DNA of 64,000 nucleotides, taken from assembly GCA_030148225.1 (NCBI GenBank), contig JASBTX010000009.1, positions 230,153-294,152 of the forward strand. The letters are read 5' to 3'. Positions within the stretch are counted from its first letter, which is position 1. Each line of letters begins with the position of its first letter. Positions 27,704-37,073 of this stretch are shown in pieces. Position numbers and translations under genes: made by a program. Source of the stretch: Paracoccaceae bacterium. GTDB taxonomy: Bacteria > Pseudomonadota > Alphaproteobacteria > Rhodobacterales > Rhodobacteraceae. The notes below the pieces were generated by a model. It did no database searches, was not told the DNA's origin, and saw nothing but the letters and a program-made list of their open reading frames with translations.

Positions 27704-30043
27704 ATGAAAAACAAATTCGAGCGGAGCAGCGATATCTTGGGGGGCAGCAACCTTAAAGCGGCAGGTGTGGTATTCGCGCTTGTCTTTCTGATGTCCTCCC
27801 TGACCCTGTTTTCCACAGTCAAGGGCGCGGTGGCGCAGAACTTTGTCTTTAATTCCGTGGTGGTACAGGGAAATGACCGGATCGAACCCGAGACGGTCCT
27901 GAACTATGCCGCCATCCCTATCGGGCAATCGGTATCGGGTGGTCAGTTGAACGCGGCCTACCAGCGGGTGCTGGGATCGGGCCTGTTCGAAAGCGTGGAA
28001 ATGCTGCCTGAAAGCGCCCTGCTTCGGATCGTGGTCTCTGAATACCCGACGATTAACCGCATCAACTTCGAAGGAAACAAGCGCCTGAAGGATGATGATT
28101 TGGCGTCGATTGTTGCATCAAAGTCACGCCGCATCTACAGCCCGTCACAGGCCGAGAGCGACGCCGCAGCCGTGACGGACGCCTATCGGCAGGCCGGGCG
28201 TCTGGCTGCAACCGTCAATCCCAAGATCATTCCGCGCTCGAACAACCGTGTTGATCTGGTCTTTGAAATTACCGAGGGCCGGGTTGTTGAGACCGAGCGC
28301 ATCAGCTTTGTCGGCAACCGCAATTTCTCGGATCGTCGTCTTCGCCGCGTGTTGGAATCCAAGCAGGCCGGCCTGTTCCGCGCCATTATCGGCAGCGATA
28401 CATTCATCGCCGATCGTATTGAATTCGACAAACAGGTGCTGCGCGATTTCTACCAGTCGCGCGGATTTGTCGATTTTCAGGTGCTTGACGTTACGTCCGA
28501 GCTGACACGTGAGCGGGACGGCTTCTTTATCACCTTCGATGTGCGCGAGGGGCAAAGATTCAAGTTCGGCAACCTCACGGCATCCTCGGACCTGAGCGAA
28601 GTGGATATCGATGAGTTCATCGCCGTCAACAAGATCAAGACGGGTGATACATACAATCCGGCTGCTATCGAAAACACCATTTTGCGGATGGAACGTCTGG
28701 CGCTGAACAAGTCGCTGAACTTCATCCGGGTCGAGCCGCGCGTTACGCGCAATGATGCCGACCTGTCGCTGGATATCGATTTCGCCGTCACACGCGGCCC
28801 GCGGATTTTTGTCGAGCGGATCGATATCGAGGGCAACAACACGACGCTTGACCGGGTGATCCGGCGCGAGTTCCAGACTGTCGAGGGCGATCCGTTTAAC
28901 CCCCGCGCCATCCGTCGCGCGGCAGAACGTATCCGGGCACTTGGCTACTTTGAAACCGCCGAGGTACAGTCGCGCGAAGGCACGGCATCGGACCAGATCG
29001 TGCTGGATGTTGACGTGACCGAGGCGCCGACAGGCTCTCTCTCTTTCGGGGCCAGCTATTCCACCGATGACGGTGTCGGCCTGAACTTTGGCTTTTCCGA
29101 GCGCAATTTCCTGGGTCGGGGGCAGCGGGTTGCACTGAACTTCAACACGACGCCGGATGCGCGCGCCCTATCGGGCTCGTTCTATGAAACACGGGTGATG
29201 AACCGCGACCTCGCGGCGGGGCTGGTTTTTGGTTACACCGAAACCACCTCGAACAGCGTGGCGAGCTATAATACCGCCGTGTTCGAATTCTCGCCCACTG
29301 TCGATTTCCCGGTCAGCGAAAGTGCCCGACTGGCGTTGCGCGTAGGTGCCAAAAGCGAAGAAATCAGCAATGTCAGCGCGACGAGTTCAACGCTGATCAT
29401 CGCTGATGCGGGCAAGGTCACCTCGACCAGCATCGGCTATACCTACACCTACGATTCCCGGAATATCGGCCTGAACCCAAGCGGCGGTTTCGTCTTTCAG
29501 TTCAGTCAGGATTATAATGGGCTGGGGGCGACCAATCAGTATGTGAAATCCATTGCCTCTTTCGAAGGCGAACAGCGTATCATGCGCGAGGATGTCGCGC
29601 TGCGCCTTGGCCTTGAGGCGGGCATCGTGAACGTGGTTCAGGGCAAGACGCGCATCACCGACCGCTTTGGCCTGTCATCGACGCAGATGCGCGGGTTCGA
29701 GCCGTTTACCGTTGGCCCCACCGACACGACCGTCGCCAATGCCGACATGGTGGGTGGTAACCAGTATGTCGCCGCCCGGCTCGAGACTGAATTCCCGATC
29801 GGCCTGCCCGAGGAATACGGGATCACTGCCGGTGTGTTTCTGGATATGGGGTCGGTCTGGTCGCTGGATAACAAGGGCGGTGTGGCCATCGATGATACCT
29901 TCAAGCTGCGTTCGGCGGTGGGTTTCTCGATCTTCTGGACGACGGGGATCGGACCGCTGCGCTTCAACTTTACCGAGGCACTGGCCACCCAAACCACGGA
30001 CCGTACGCGCGGCTTTGACCTGACGATATCATCGACATTCTGA
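27704..30043 (+). CDS. bamA: Outer membrane protein assembly factor BamA
   Basis: Core of the BAM complex that folds beta-barrel proteins into the outer membrane. The 779-residue precursor has an N-terminal hydrophobic signal (about residues 24-46, ending AVAQ), five POTRA domains (first one from VVVQGNDRIEPETVLNYA, about 50-420) and a C-terminal 16-strand barrel ending in Phe (DLTISSTF), the recognition residue. Full length. Its stop codon shares one base with the start of the next gene. Confidence 0.96.
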   Translation: MKNKFERSSDILGGSNLKAAGVVFALVFLMSSLTLFSTVKGAVAQNFVFNSVVVQGNDRIEPETVLNYAAIPIGQSVSGGQLNAAYQRVLGSGLFESVEMLPESALLRIVVSEYPTINRINFEGNKRLKDDDLASIVASKSRRIYSPSQAESDAAAVTDAYRQAGRLAATVNPKIIPRSNNRVDLVFEITEGRVVETERISFVGNRNFSDRRLRRVLESKQAGLFRAIIGSDTFIADRIEFDKQVLRDFYQSRGFVDFQVLDVTSELTRERDGFFITFDVREGQRFKFGNLTASSDLSEVDIDEFIAVNKIKTGDTYNPAAIENTILRMERLALNKSLNFIRVEPRVTRNDADLSLDIDFAVTRGPRIFVERIDIEGNNTTLDRVIRREFQTVEGDPFNPRAIRRAAERIRALGYFETAEVQSREGTASDQIVLDVDVTEAPTGSLSFGASYSTDDGVGLNFGFSERNFLGRGQRVALNFNTTPDARALSGSFYETRVMNRDLAAGLVFGYTETTSNSVASYNTAVFEFSPTVDFPVSESARLALRVGAKSEEISNVSATSSTLIIADAGKVTSTSIGYTYTYDSRNIGLNPSGGFVFQFSQDYNGLGATNQYVKSIASFEGEQRIMREDVALRLGLEAGIVNVVQGKTRITDRFGLSSTQMRGFEPFTVGPTDTTVANADMVGGNQYVAARLETEFPIGLPEEYGITAGVFLDMGSVWSLDNKGGVAIDDTFKLRSAVGFSIFWTTGIGPLRFNFTEALATQTTDRTRGFDLTISSTF

Positions 30044-30609
30044 TGCGCAGGATATGCGCCACCCTTTGGGTCGCATTCTGGATGGCGGCTGCGCCCGGCT
30101 GGGCGCAGCAGGCTGATCAGGTTTCGCCGTCAATTCCGTTTTCGGTCTCAACGCCGATACTGACATTGAATCAGGAAAGGCTGGTGCTGGAGACGCTATT
30201 CGGCAAACGCATCCAGTCCGAGCGCGAGGCGGAGTTCGCCGCGCTGGCAGCAGAAAACCGCAAGATCGAGGCCGAGCTGCTGGCCGAAGAGCAGGCACTG
30301 ACCGACCAGCGCCCGACGATGGAACCTGATGCGTTTCGCGTATTGGCAAACGCCTTTGATGACAAGGTTGTCGCCATTCGCGAGGCACAGGATGCCAAGC
30401 AGGTAACCATATCACGCAAGGCCGAAGAAGATCAGCAAAATTTCCTGCAAAGGGTGGTGCCTGTGCTGGCCAGCCTCGCGCAGGAAAACAACGCTGTCGC
30501 CATTCTTGATGCGCGGTCGCTGATCCTGTCATCGAACGCCATCGACATCACCGATATCGCCATCGCGCGGATCGACGCGACCATGGGCGATGGCACTTCG
30601 TCACCCTGA
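30043..30609 (+). CDS. skp: OmpH/Skp-family periplasmic chaperone
   Basis: Holds unfolded outer membrane proteins in the periplasm for BamA. The 188-residue product has a signal peptide (MRRICATLWVAFWMAAAPGWAQ), a short beta part with TLNQERLVLETLFGKR and long charged helices (SEREAEFAALAAENRKIEAELLAEEQALTDQR) that form the coiled-coil arms. Position right after bamA is the standard one. Unlike in many proteobacteria, no lpxD follows; the next 86 nt are noncoding. Confidence 0.88.
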   Translation: MRRICATLWVAFWMAAAPGWAQQADQVSPSIPFSVSTPILTLNQERLVLETLFGKRIQSEREAEFAALAAENRKIEAELLAEEQALTDQRPTMEPDAFRVLANAFDDKVVAIREAQDAKQVTISRKAEEDQQNFLQRVVPVLASLAQENNAVAILDARSLILSSNAIDITDIAIARIDATMGDGTSSP

Positions 30610-30695
30610 ATTTTCATCCCACCACGCACCGGCTTGTTTCGCATCAGACGACTTGCTAGGTGTCTTTGACGCCAACAGGGGGGGGACAACCTTAG

Positions 30696-31157
30696 ATGAC
30701 TGAGCAGCCGATCACCAGCGCGGATCTGGACCTGATCCAGCGGATCATTCCGCATCGCTATCCGTTCCTTCTGATCGATCGAGTAGAAGACATCGTCTAT
30801 GATGAATTCGCCAAGGGCGTGAAGAATGTCACGTTCAACGAGCCCCATTTTCAGGGTCATTTCCCCGGCGCCCCCATCATGCCCGGCGTGATGATCGTCG
30901 AGGCGATGGCGCAGACGGCAGCTGTCGTGGTGGGCCTCTCGATGGATCTGGTGGACAAACCCCTGCTGGTCTATTTCATGGCGATTGATAAATGCAAATT
31001 CCGCCGCAAGGTCGTGCCGGGCGACGTGCTGGAGTTGCATGTCACCGTGACCCGCCGGGGTGGCAAAATCTGGAAATTCCATGGCAAAGGCATGGTTGAT
31101 GGTCAACTCGCCGCCGAGGCTGAGTACACGGCGATGATGGACCTGCAGGGGGAATAA
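30696..31157 (+). CDS. fabZ: (3R)-hydroxymyristoyl-ACP dehydratase FabZ
   Basis: Dehydrates 3-hydroxyacyl-ACP in fatty acid elongation and so balances flux with LpxA. The 153-residue hotdog protein has the catalytic His in [13 protein letters not shown] and the Glu in [16 protein letters not shown] 30696 is preceded by a G-rich stretch. lpxA follows after 5 nt. Confidence 0.97.
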   Translation: MTEQPITSADLDLIQRIIPHRYPFLLIDRVEDIVYDEFAKGVKNVTFNEPHFQGHFPGAPIMPGVMIVEAMAQTAAVVVGLSMDLVDKPLLVYFMAIDKCKFRRKVVPGDVLELHVTVTRRGGKIWKFHGKGMVDGQLAAEAEYTAMMDLQGE

Positions 31158-31162
31158 CGCTC

Positions 31163-31960
31163 GTGGCCATTGACCCCAGCGCAGAAATTCATCCGGCCGC
31201 CTATGTCGACGAGGGCGCGATGATCGGGCCGGGTTGCCGGATCGGTCCATTCTGCACCGTCGGCGCAAATGTTTCACTGGGCCGGAATGTCAAACTCAAG
31301 AGTCACGCCGTGCTGACCGGGTTTACCGAGGTCGGTGATGACACAATCGTGTTTCCCTTTGCGGTGGTCGGAGAAATTCCGCAGGACCTGAAATTTGACG
31401 GCGAACGTTCCGAGCTGATTATCGGTTGCCGTAACCGCATCCGCGAGGGCGCGACGCTGAACCTCGGGACGCGGGGCGGGGGCGGGGTCACCCGTGTGGG
31501 CGATGATTGCCTATTTATGACGGGGGCGCATGTCGGGCATGATGCCATTGTCGGCAACCGCGTCGTCATGGCCAATCAGGCCGCGCTGGCAGGCCATTGC
31601 ATCGTCGAGGATGATGTGATCATCGGCGGATTGTCGGGCATCCATCAGTTCGTGAGGATCGGCAAGGGCGCGATCATTGGTGCTGTGACCATGGTCACCA
31701 ATGACGTGATCCCGCACGGGCTGGTGCAGGGACCGCGCGGTGCGCTGGACGGGCTGAATTTGGTCGGACTCAAGCGCAAGGGCGTGGACCGGGCCGCGAT
31801 CATGGAACTGCGCGCGGCCTTTCAGGCACTGGCGCAGGGCGAAGGAGCGTTTCAGGAACGTGCGCAACGCCTCTCTGACGAGGCCGAGAGCCCGTATGTC
31901 AAAGAAATCGTCGAATTCATTCTGGGCGGCAGCGACCGTTCATTCCTGACCCCGTCCTGA
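31163..31960 (+). CDS. lpxA: UDP-N-acetylglucosamine acyltransferase LpxA
   Basis: First lipid A step: adds the 3-hydroxyacyl chain to UDP-GlcNAc. The 265-residue product has the left-handed hexapeptide repeat coil (IHPAAYVDEGAMIGPGCRIGP and so on), the catalytic His in MTGAHVGHDAIVG and the C-terminal helical domain. Start is GTG at 31163 after AGGGGGAA in the end of fabZ. 4 nt before lpxI. Confidence 0.96.
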   Translation: MAIDPSAEIHPAAYVDEGAMIGPGCRIGPFCTVGANVSLGRNVKLKSHAVLTGFTEVGDDTIVFPFAVVGEIPQDLKFDGERSELIIGCRNRIREGATLNLGTRGGGGVTRVGDDCLFMTGAHVGHDAIVGNRVVMANQAALAGHCIVEDDVIIGGLSGIHQFVRIGKGAIIGAVTMVTNDVIPHGLVQGPRGALDGLNLVGLKRKGVDRAAIMELRAAFQALAQGEGAFQERAQRLSDEAESPYVKEIVEFILGGSDRSFLTPS

Positions 31961-31964
31961 GCTG

Positions 31965-32756
31965 ATGTCAGCCGATCTTGCCATTATCGCGGGAAAAGGA
32001 GCGCTGCCCGAACTGCTGTTGGACGCGGCGCCGGGTGCGGTGGTGGTCCGGCTTAGGGGTGTTCCAATTGGATTCACACCGGAACAAGTGATCGATGCCC
32101 GGTTCGAGCGGTTGGGCGCACTATTCGACACGATGCACCAAACTGGGATCACTCATGTCTGTTTTGCCGGCGGGATGCATCGCCCCGATCTGGACAGGGC
32201 CGCTATGGATGAGGCCACGGCAGGGCTAATGCCCCGGCTGACGGCGGCCATGGCGGGGGGCGATGATCACCTTCTGCGCGAAATCATCGCCGTGTTCGAA
32301 GAACAGGGCTTTGGCGTTCTTGGCGCGCATGACATCCGTCCCGATCTGGTCGCCGGGCCAGGATTGGCCATCGGGGATACCGATCAGGCGCTATACAATG
32401 ACGAGGCGCGCGGCAAGGCCATATTGGATGCGCTGGGTCCGCTGGATGTTGGTCAGGCGGTCGTGGTTGCGGGCGGGCATTGTCTGGGGGTCGAGGCATT
32501 GCCGGGCACTGACCGGTTGCTGGAATTCGTCAGGGATACACGCCGTGGCAGCGGAGGGGTGCTGATCAAACGCTCCAAACCGGGTCAGGATCTCAGGATA
32601 GACATGCCTGCAATCGGTCCGGCGACAATCCGGTTGGCCGCTGCTGCCGGGTTGGAGGGTGTTGCGGTCGAGGGTGGCTGCGTGCTTCTCTTAGATCGCG
32701 ACGGGATCATCGCCGCGCTTGATGACACGGGGCTTGCCCTCTGGTCATCGCCATGA
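31965..32756 (+). CDS. lpxI: UDP-2,3-diacylglucosamine pyrophosphatase LpxI
   Basis: Hydrolyses UDP-2,3-diacylglucosamine to lipid X; alphaproteobacteria use LpxI where enterics use LpxH. The 263-residue product has the N-terminal domain (DLAIIAGKGALPELL) and the C-terminal catalytic domain with GDTDQALYNDEARGKAIL, VVVAGGHCLGVEALPGTD and LIKRSKPGQDLRIDMPAIGP, all characteristic of the family. It overlaps lpxB by 4 nt (ATGA). Confidence 0.94.
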   Translation: MSADLAIIAGKGALPELLLDAAPGAVVVRLRGVPIGFTPEQVIDARFERLGALFDTMHQTGITHVCFAGGMHRPDLDRAAMDEATAGLMPRLTAAMAGGDDHLLREIIAVFEEQGFGVLGAHDIRPDLVAGPGLAIGDTDQALYNDEARGKAILDALGPLDVGQAVVVAGGHCLGVEALPGTDRLLEFVRDTRRGSGGVLIKRSKPGQDLRIDMPAIGPATIRLAAAAGLEGVAVEGGCVLLLDRDGIIAALDDTGLALWSSP

Positions 32757-33922
32757 CGCTTTCGGTTTACCTCGTGGCGGGTGAGCCGTCGGGTGACCGG
32801 CTGGGCGGGGCACTGATGGCCGGTCTGCGCATGCTTCAGAAAGACATTGCGTTCCTGGGTGTCGGCGGTGAGCTTATGCAGCGCCAGGGGCTGAATACGC
32901 TTTTCCCGATGTCCGATCTGTCAGTGATGGGCATCGCTGAAATCATACCCAAATACCGCATGCTCAAGCGCCGGATCCGCGAAACGGCAGAGGACATACT
33001 GGCAAAAAAACCAGATATCGTGGTGACCATCGACAGCCCGGATTTCAACAAGCGGGTGGCGCGGATCGTCAAGGCGCGTTCCAAGGTCAAGATCGTGCAT
33101 TACGTGGCGCCGTCGGTCTGGGCATGGCGACCGGGCCGGGCGGCCAAGCTGGCCAAACTGGTCGACCACGTGCTGGCGCTGCTGCCCTTTGAACCGCCTT
33201 ACATGGAGGCCGTCGGCCTGGGCTGTACTTTTGTCGGCCACCCGGTTGTTGCCGAACCGCAGGCCAATCCGCTTGAACGCGATGCCTTTCGCGCGCGGCT
33301 GGGTCTCGGGCCGGATGCGCCGCTTTTACTCGCGCTGCCCGGATCGCGCCGGGGTGAGGTTGCGCGTCTGGCCACCGTTTTCAGGGATGCGCTGGCCGGG
33401 GTTGTCCTTGCTCATCCCGATGCGCGCGTCGTGATCCCGGCAGCCGCGCCCGTGGCCGGTTTGGTAACCGAACTTTGCGCCGACTGGCCGGGAAACCCTC
33501 TGATCATCGATCCGCGCGAGCTCAGGCCAGAGGCCGCAGCCGCTGAAAAGCGCGCGGCCTTTGGTGCGGCGGATGTCGCGCTTGCCGCGTCGGGGACTGT
33601 GTCGCTTGAACTTGCGGCTGCAGAAACGCCCATGGCGATTGCCTACCGGATGAACTTGCTCTCGTTCCATCTGATCCGACGCATGGCCCTGATTGATTCC
33701 GTGACGTTGGTCAATCTGGTCACCGAAACCCGAACCGTGCCCGAATTTCTGGGCCCGGATTGCAAAGCCGAACCGATTGCGGCTGCGCTGAACGCGCTGC
33801 TTTCGAACGGGGACAAGCGCAAGGCCCAACTGACGGCCATGCGCCAGACCATGGCGCGCATTGGCGCCGGTGACAAAGAACCCGGCCTGCGCGCCGCCGA
33901 AGCGGTGCTGCGTCAGCTTTAG
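32753..33922 (+). CDS. lpxB: Lipid A disaccharide synthase LpxB
   Basis: Joins lipid X and UDP-diacylglucosamine to the lipid A disaccharide. The 389-residue GT19 product has GEPSGDRLGGALMAGL at the N terminus, VHYVAPSVWAWRPGR, FVGHPV, and GSRRGEVARL, all family blocks. It is the last gene of the envelope operon; its TAG overlaps the TAA of convergent pcs, with no terminator visible between. Confidence 0.96.
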   Translation: MTLSVYLVAGEPSGDRLGGALMAGLRMLQKDIAFLGVGGELMQRQGLNTLFPMSDLSVMGIAEIIPKYRMLKRRIRETAEDILAKKPDIVVTIDSPDFNKRVARIVKARSKVKIVHYVAPSVWAWRPGRAAKLAKLVDHVLALLPFEPPYMEAVGLGCTFVGHPVVAEPQANPLERDAFRARLGLGPDAPLLLALPGSRRGEVARLATVFRDALAGVVLAHPDARVVIPAAAPVAGLVTELCADWPGNPLIIDPRELRPEAAAAEKRAAFGAADVALAASGTVSLELAAAETPMAIAYRMNLLSFHLIRRMALIDSVTLVNLVTETRTVPEFLGPDCKAEPIAAALNALLSNGDKRKAQLTAMRQTMARIGAGDKEPGLRAAEAVLRQL

Positions 33923-34614
33923 GCAGATTTTTCGGGGATGATTTGCTGGAGGATGCCCGCCAGCAACAGATAGACTGAGGTCAGTACAAGCCCCCAATGC
34001 GCCCAGCTTTGCGGATCAAAATCCACCCAAGCCGCCCAGAACCCGAAAAATGTCCAGGCCAGCGCCATGGGCAGCGACAGGTTGCGCCAGCGTTGGGTGC
34101 GGACCGGGTGGATGAATTTGAGTGGAGTGAACATGGCGATCGCCAGAATGGTGACCAGTCCGACGATGATCCAGAAATTGGGTTCGATGGCAAAGAGTAC
34201 CAGAACAACCATATTCCAGCATCCGGGAAAACCGGCAAATGACTTGTCCTTGGTCTTCATCCGGGTATCGGCGAAATAGATGACGCTGGCAAAGGTGATT
34301 ACGATGATCACGAACCAGCCGGTCCACCCCTCAAGAAGCCCGGAAGAAAACAGCGCAAAAGCCGGGATAAAGACATATGTCAGATAGTCGATGATCAGGT
34401 CCAGAAGAACGCCATCATATTGCGGTGCATGGGTTTTGACGTCGTATTTCCGCGCCAGCGGCCCGTCGATGCCATCCACGGCGAAGGCCACCACGAGCCA
34501 CAGAAACATCAGGTCCCATTTGGCCTGAACCGCCGCCAGCATCGCCAGCATAGCAAATACCGCGCCCGTTGCCGTCAGCAGATGAACCGAGAGTGCCTTG
34601 AGTGCGGGTGTCAT
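33919..34614 (-). CDS. pcs: Phosphatidylcholine synthase (CDP-alcohol phosphatidyltransferase)
   Basis: Makes phosphatidylcholine from CDP-diacylglycerol and free choline, a route found in alphaproteobacteria that associate with eukaryotes or take up choline. The 231-residue protein has about seven transmembrane helices and the family motif DGIDGPLARKYDV, continuing through GVLLDLIIDYLTYV, with the catalytic Asp residues in place. ATG at 34614. Product of cdsA in this window is its substrate. Ends tail-to-tail in lpxB. Confidence 0.93.
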   Translation of the reverse strand: MTPALKALSVHLLTATGAVFAMLAMLAAVQAKWDLMFLWLVVAFAVDGIDGPLARKYDVKTHAPQYDGVLLDLIIDYLTYVFIPAFALFSSGLLEGWTGWFVIIVITFASVIYFADTRMKTKDKSFAGFPGCWNMVVLVLFAIEPNFWIIVGLVTILAIAMFTPLKFIHPVRTQRWRNLSLPMALAWTFFGFWAAWVDFDPQSWAHWGLVLTSVYLLLAGILQQIIPEKSA

Positions 34615-34665
34615 AAGGGTGTCATGCAGGATATTGGTCTGATTGGCAATTCCAAAGGCTTGGCC

Positions 34666-35580
34666 TCAGGCCTTGGGATGTGTCTTTTCATAGACGGCCA
34701 TCAGATGGGCCGTGTCGACAGCCGTATAGGCCTGAGTGGTCGAGAGTGAGGCATGGCCAAGCAGTTCCTGTATCGTCCTCAGATCACCCCCGGCCTCCAG
34801 GAGATGGGTGGCAAAGGAATGGCGCATCGCATGCGGCGTGGCACTGGCAGGCAGGCCCAGCTGCATGCGGGTCTGGGCAACCGTTTTCTGAATGGCGCGC
34901 GGATTGAGCGCTCCGCCGCGCACACCCAGAAAGAGCGGACCATCCGCCGCAATCGCATGCGGGCAAACCTGAACATATGCCGATACCGCATCGCGGGCGA
35001 CCGGCAGGACAGGGACAATACGCTCTTTCCCGCCCTTGCCCCGGATACGCAGCACATCCGACAGGGGATGATCGGCACCGGTCAGTGCCAGCGCCTCGGA
35101 AATCCGCAGGCCACATCCGTAAAGAAGGGTGACAACGGCGGTATCGCGCAGACCGACCCATGTGCTGGACGATTGCAGTTCCGTGCGGTCCAGCACCGCG
35201 CGCGCGGCATCGGGCGACAGCGGACGGGGCAGGGGTTTCTGAAACCGGGGTGCACGCGCCGACAGAACGGCGGTGGCATCGATGCCTTCACGCTCGGCCA
35301 GCCAGCGGAAATAGGATTTGACCGCCGACAGCCGCCGCGCCAGCGACCGCGCGGACACACCCGTCCCACGTTCTGACGCCATCCATGCGCGCATGTCACT
35401 TTGACCGATACGCGACAGGGGCCCAAGCCCGGTGCCCGCGCCGCGATGGCCGGTAATGAATGTCAGGAACCGCGTGAGATCACGACGATATCCCGTCACG
35501 GTATGGGCGGATGCCCCGTTCAGCGCCGACAGATGTGTCAGCCAATCCTCAAGAGATTTGCCTGCCGCGGGCGATATCAA
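34666..35580 (-). CDS. xerC: Site-specific tyrosine recombinase XerC
   Basis: Partner of XerD in chromosome dimer resolution. The 304-residue product has all catalytic residues: Arg159 (GCGLRISEA), Lys182 (RGKGGKER), His250 and Arg253 (HAMRH), His276 (LLGHASLS) and Tyr285 (TQAYTAV). Start is TTG at 35580, inside the stop of the DUF484 gene (TTGA overlap), matching the frequent DUF484-xerC pairing in proteobacteria. Confidence 0.92.
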   Translation of the reverse strand: MISPAAGKSLEDWLTHLSALNGASAHTVTGYRRDLTRFLTFITGHRGAGTGLGPLSRIGQSDMRAWMASERGTGVSARSLARRLSAVKSYFRWLAEREGIDATAVLSARAPRFQKPLPRPLSPDAARAVLDRTELQSSSTWVGLRDTAVVTLLYGCGLRISEALALTGADHPLSDVLRIRGKGGKERIVPVLPVARDAVSAYVQVCPHAIAADGPLFLGVRGGALNPRAIQKTVAQTRMQLGLPASATPHAMRHSFATHLLEAGGDLRTIQELLGHASLSTTQAYTAVDTAHLMAVYEKTHPKA

Positions 35581-36284
35581 GACAACCAGCGGCGCATCAC
35601 ACGCTCGAAGCTGCCGGCGAAAAAGGCCAGCAGGTCGGTTCCCTGATTGGGTTTGAAGAGATGCGGGTCCTCGGCCCCCAGCACCAGCATGCCCGGCAAC
35701 CGTCCTTCGCCGAAATCGAGTTTCAGCAGGGCTTCGGAATGGATCCAGCCTGCCGCATCGCCATAAACCTCGGCCGAGGCATTGGCGACCTGACGCAGCG
35801 TGACCGGACGCATGGGCGCGTTGCGACCCGCGGTTACGTAATCCTCGACAAATCCCTGATGCACCACCGACAATACGGTGCCCAGCCGGGTCACGGTCGG
35901 ATCATCGCTGCTTTGCACGGTTTCAAGCACCAGCTTGATGGCATCAACCCGCAGAATCTCTGCGACTTCGCTGCCAAGGCTCATCAGGAAATCCTCGAAC
36001 TCCGCGATATCCAGCAGTGTCAGAACGGCCTTGTGTATCTGATTGGTACCGGCCAGATTTTCATAGGCGGCGGCGATTACGCTGCGATGCGTATCCTCAA
36101 GCCTGTCCAGCCTGCTTTCGAGCCGTTCCATGGCGATGCCGCGCAGATCGACGATATTGTTGCCAAGCTGTTTTTCATTGGCGGCGATCAGCGCCTTCAT
36201 CAGGTCGCGGTCATCCAGGATGACCGTGGGGTCCGACATGATCCGTTCTTTGACCGAATCTAGGCTGGGTTGGCTCATGCTCAT
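35577..36284 (-). CDS. DUF484 family protein
   Basis: Uncharacterised family, GAF-like in fold, that is usually encoded next to xerC. The 235-residue product starts with a helical segment (DSVKERIMSDPTVILDD, then NIVDLRGIAMERLESRLDRLEDTHRSVIAAA) that may form a coiled coil and continues with a mixed alpha/beta domain (LGTVLSVVHQGFVEDYV, GMLVLGAEDPHLF). Its stop overlaps the xerC start by 4 nt. Function unknown; a regulatory link to XerC is an inference from gene order. Confidence 0.9.
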   Translation of the reverse strand: MSMSQPSLDSVKERIMSDPTVILDDRDLMKALIAANEKQLGNNIVDLRGIAMERLESRLDRLEDTHRSVIAAAYENLAGTNQIHKAVLTLLDIAEFEDFLMSLGSEVAEILRVDAIKLVLETVQSSDDPTVTRLGTVLSVVHQGFVEDYVTAGRNAPMRPVTLRQVANASAEVYGDAAGWIHSEALLKLDFGEGRLPGMLVLGAEDPHLFKPNQGTDLLAFFAGSFERVMRRWLS

Positions 36285-36335
36285 GCGTGCCTCCGGCTTT
36301 ATTCTCAGCAGGTTATAGCAAAGAAATGTCCGAGG

Positions 36336-36989
36336 TCAGAGGATTTTCTGACCCGTTTTGGCCCAATCTTTGAGGAATGCGTCTAAACCTTTATCCGTCA
36401 GCGGGTGATCGGCCAGCTTTTTGATGACGCCGGGTGGTGCGGTGATCACATCGGCACCGATCTTGGCCGACTCGGTAACGTGGTTCACACTGCGCACGGA
36501 TGCGACCAGAATTTCCGTGTCGAAATCGTAATTGTCATAGATTTCGCGGATATCGGCGATCAGGTCCATCCCATCGAGATTGATGTCATCCAGACGCCCG
36601 ACAAATGGCGAGATGAACGTGGCACCGGCCTTGGCGGCGATCAGCGCCTGATTGGCCGAGAAACAGAGCGTGACGTTGACCATCTTGCCTTCGCCGGACA
36701 ATACTTTACATGCTTTCAGCCCGTCCCAAGTCAAAGGAAGCTTGACCGTGATATTCGGCGCGATCTCTGCCAGCTTGCGGCCTTCGGCGATCATGGCATC
36801 GGCTTCGGTCGCGACAACCTCGGCGCTGACCGGCCCGTCGACAAGGGCGCAGATCTCGCGCGTGACTTCCAGAATGTCGCGGCCCGATTTCAGAATCAGC
36901 GACGGGTTGGTGGTCACACCATCGACCATTCCCAGATCGTTCAGTTCGGCGATGGCGTCGATTTCAGCTGTGTCTACAAAGAATTTCAT
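36336..36989 (-). CDS. Transaldolase / fructose-6-phosphate aldolase-like
   Basis: Small transaldolase of the FSA/TalC class in carbon metabolism. The 217-residue beta/alpha barrel shows [23 protein letters not shown], the Schiff-base Lys in [39 protein letters not shown] and ASVRSVNHV. Whether it acts as transaldolase or as fructose-6-phosphate aldolase cannot be decided from sequence. It precedes DUF484-xerC on the same strand (52 nt) and is divergent from priA. Confidence 0.93.
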   Translation of the reverse strand: MKFFVDTAEIDAIAELNDLGMVDGVTTNPSLILKSGRDILEVTREICALVDGPVSAEVVATEADAMIAEGRKLAEIAPNITVKLPLTWDGLKACKVLSGEGKMVNVTLCFSANQALIAAKAGATFISPFVGRLDDINLDGMDLIADIREIYDNYDFDTEILVASVRSVNHVTESAKIGADVITAPPGVIKKLADHPLTDKGLDAFLKDWAKTGQKIL

Positions 36990-37073
36990 GGTGGGCAGGT
37001 CCAGTGCGGTCGGGTTTCAGCGGGCTTCTATCCCAAAGCTGGCCGGTTCGGAAACCCCCGGGGTCCCGATTTG

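Noticed and set aside
37017..37073. Upstream extension of priA across the aldolase gene
   Set aside because: It is antisense to the aldolase gene, and the family N terminus begins at 37074.
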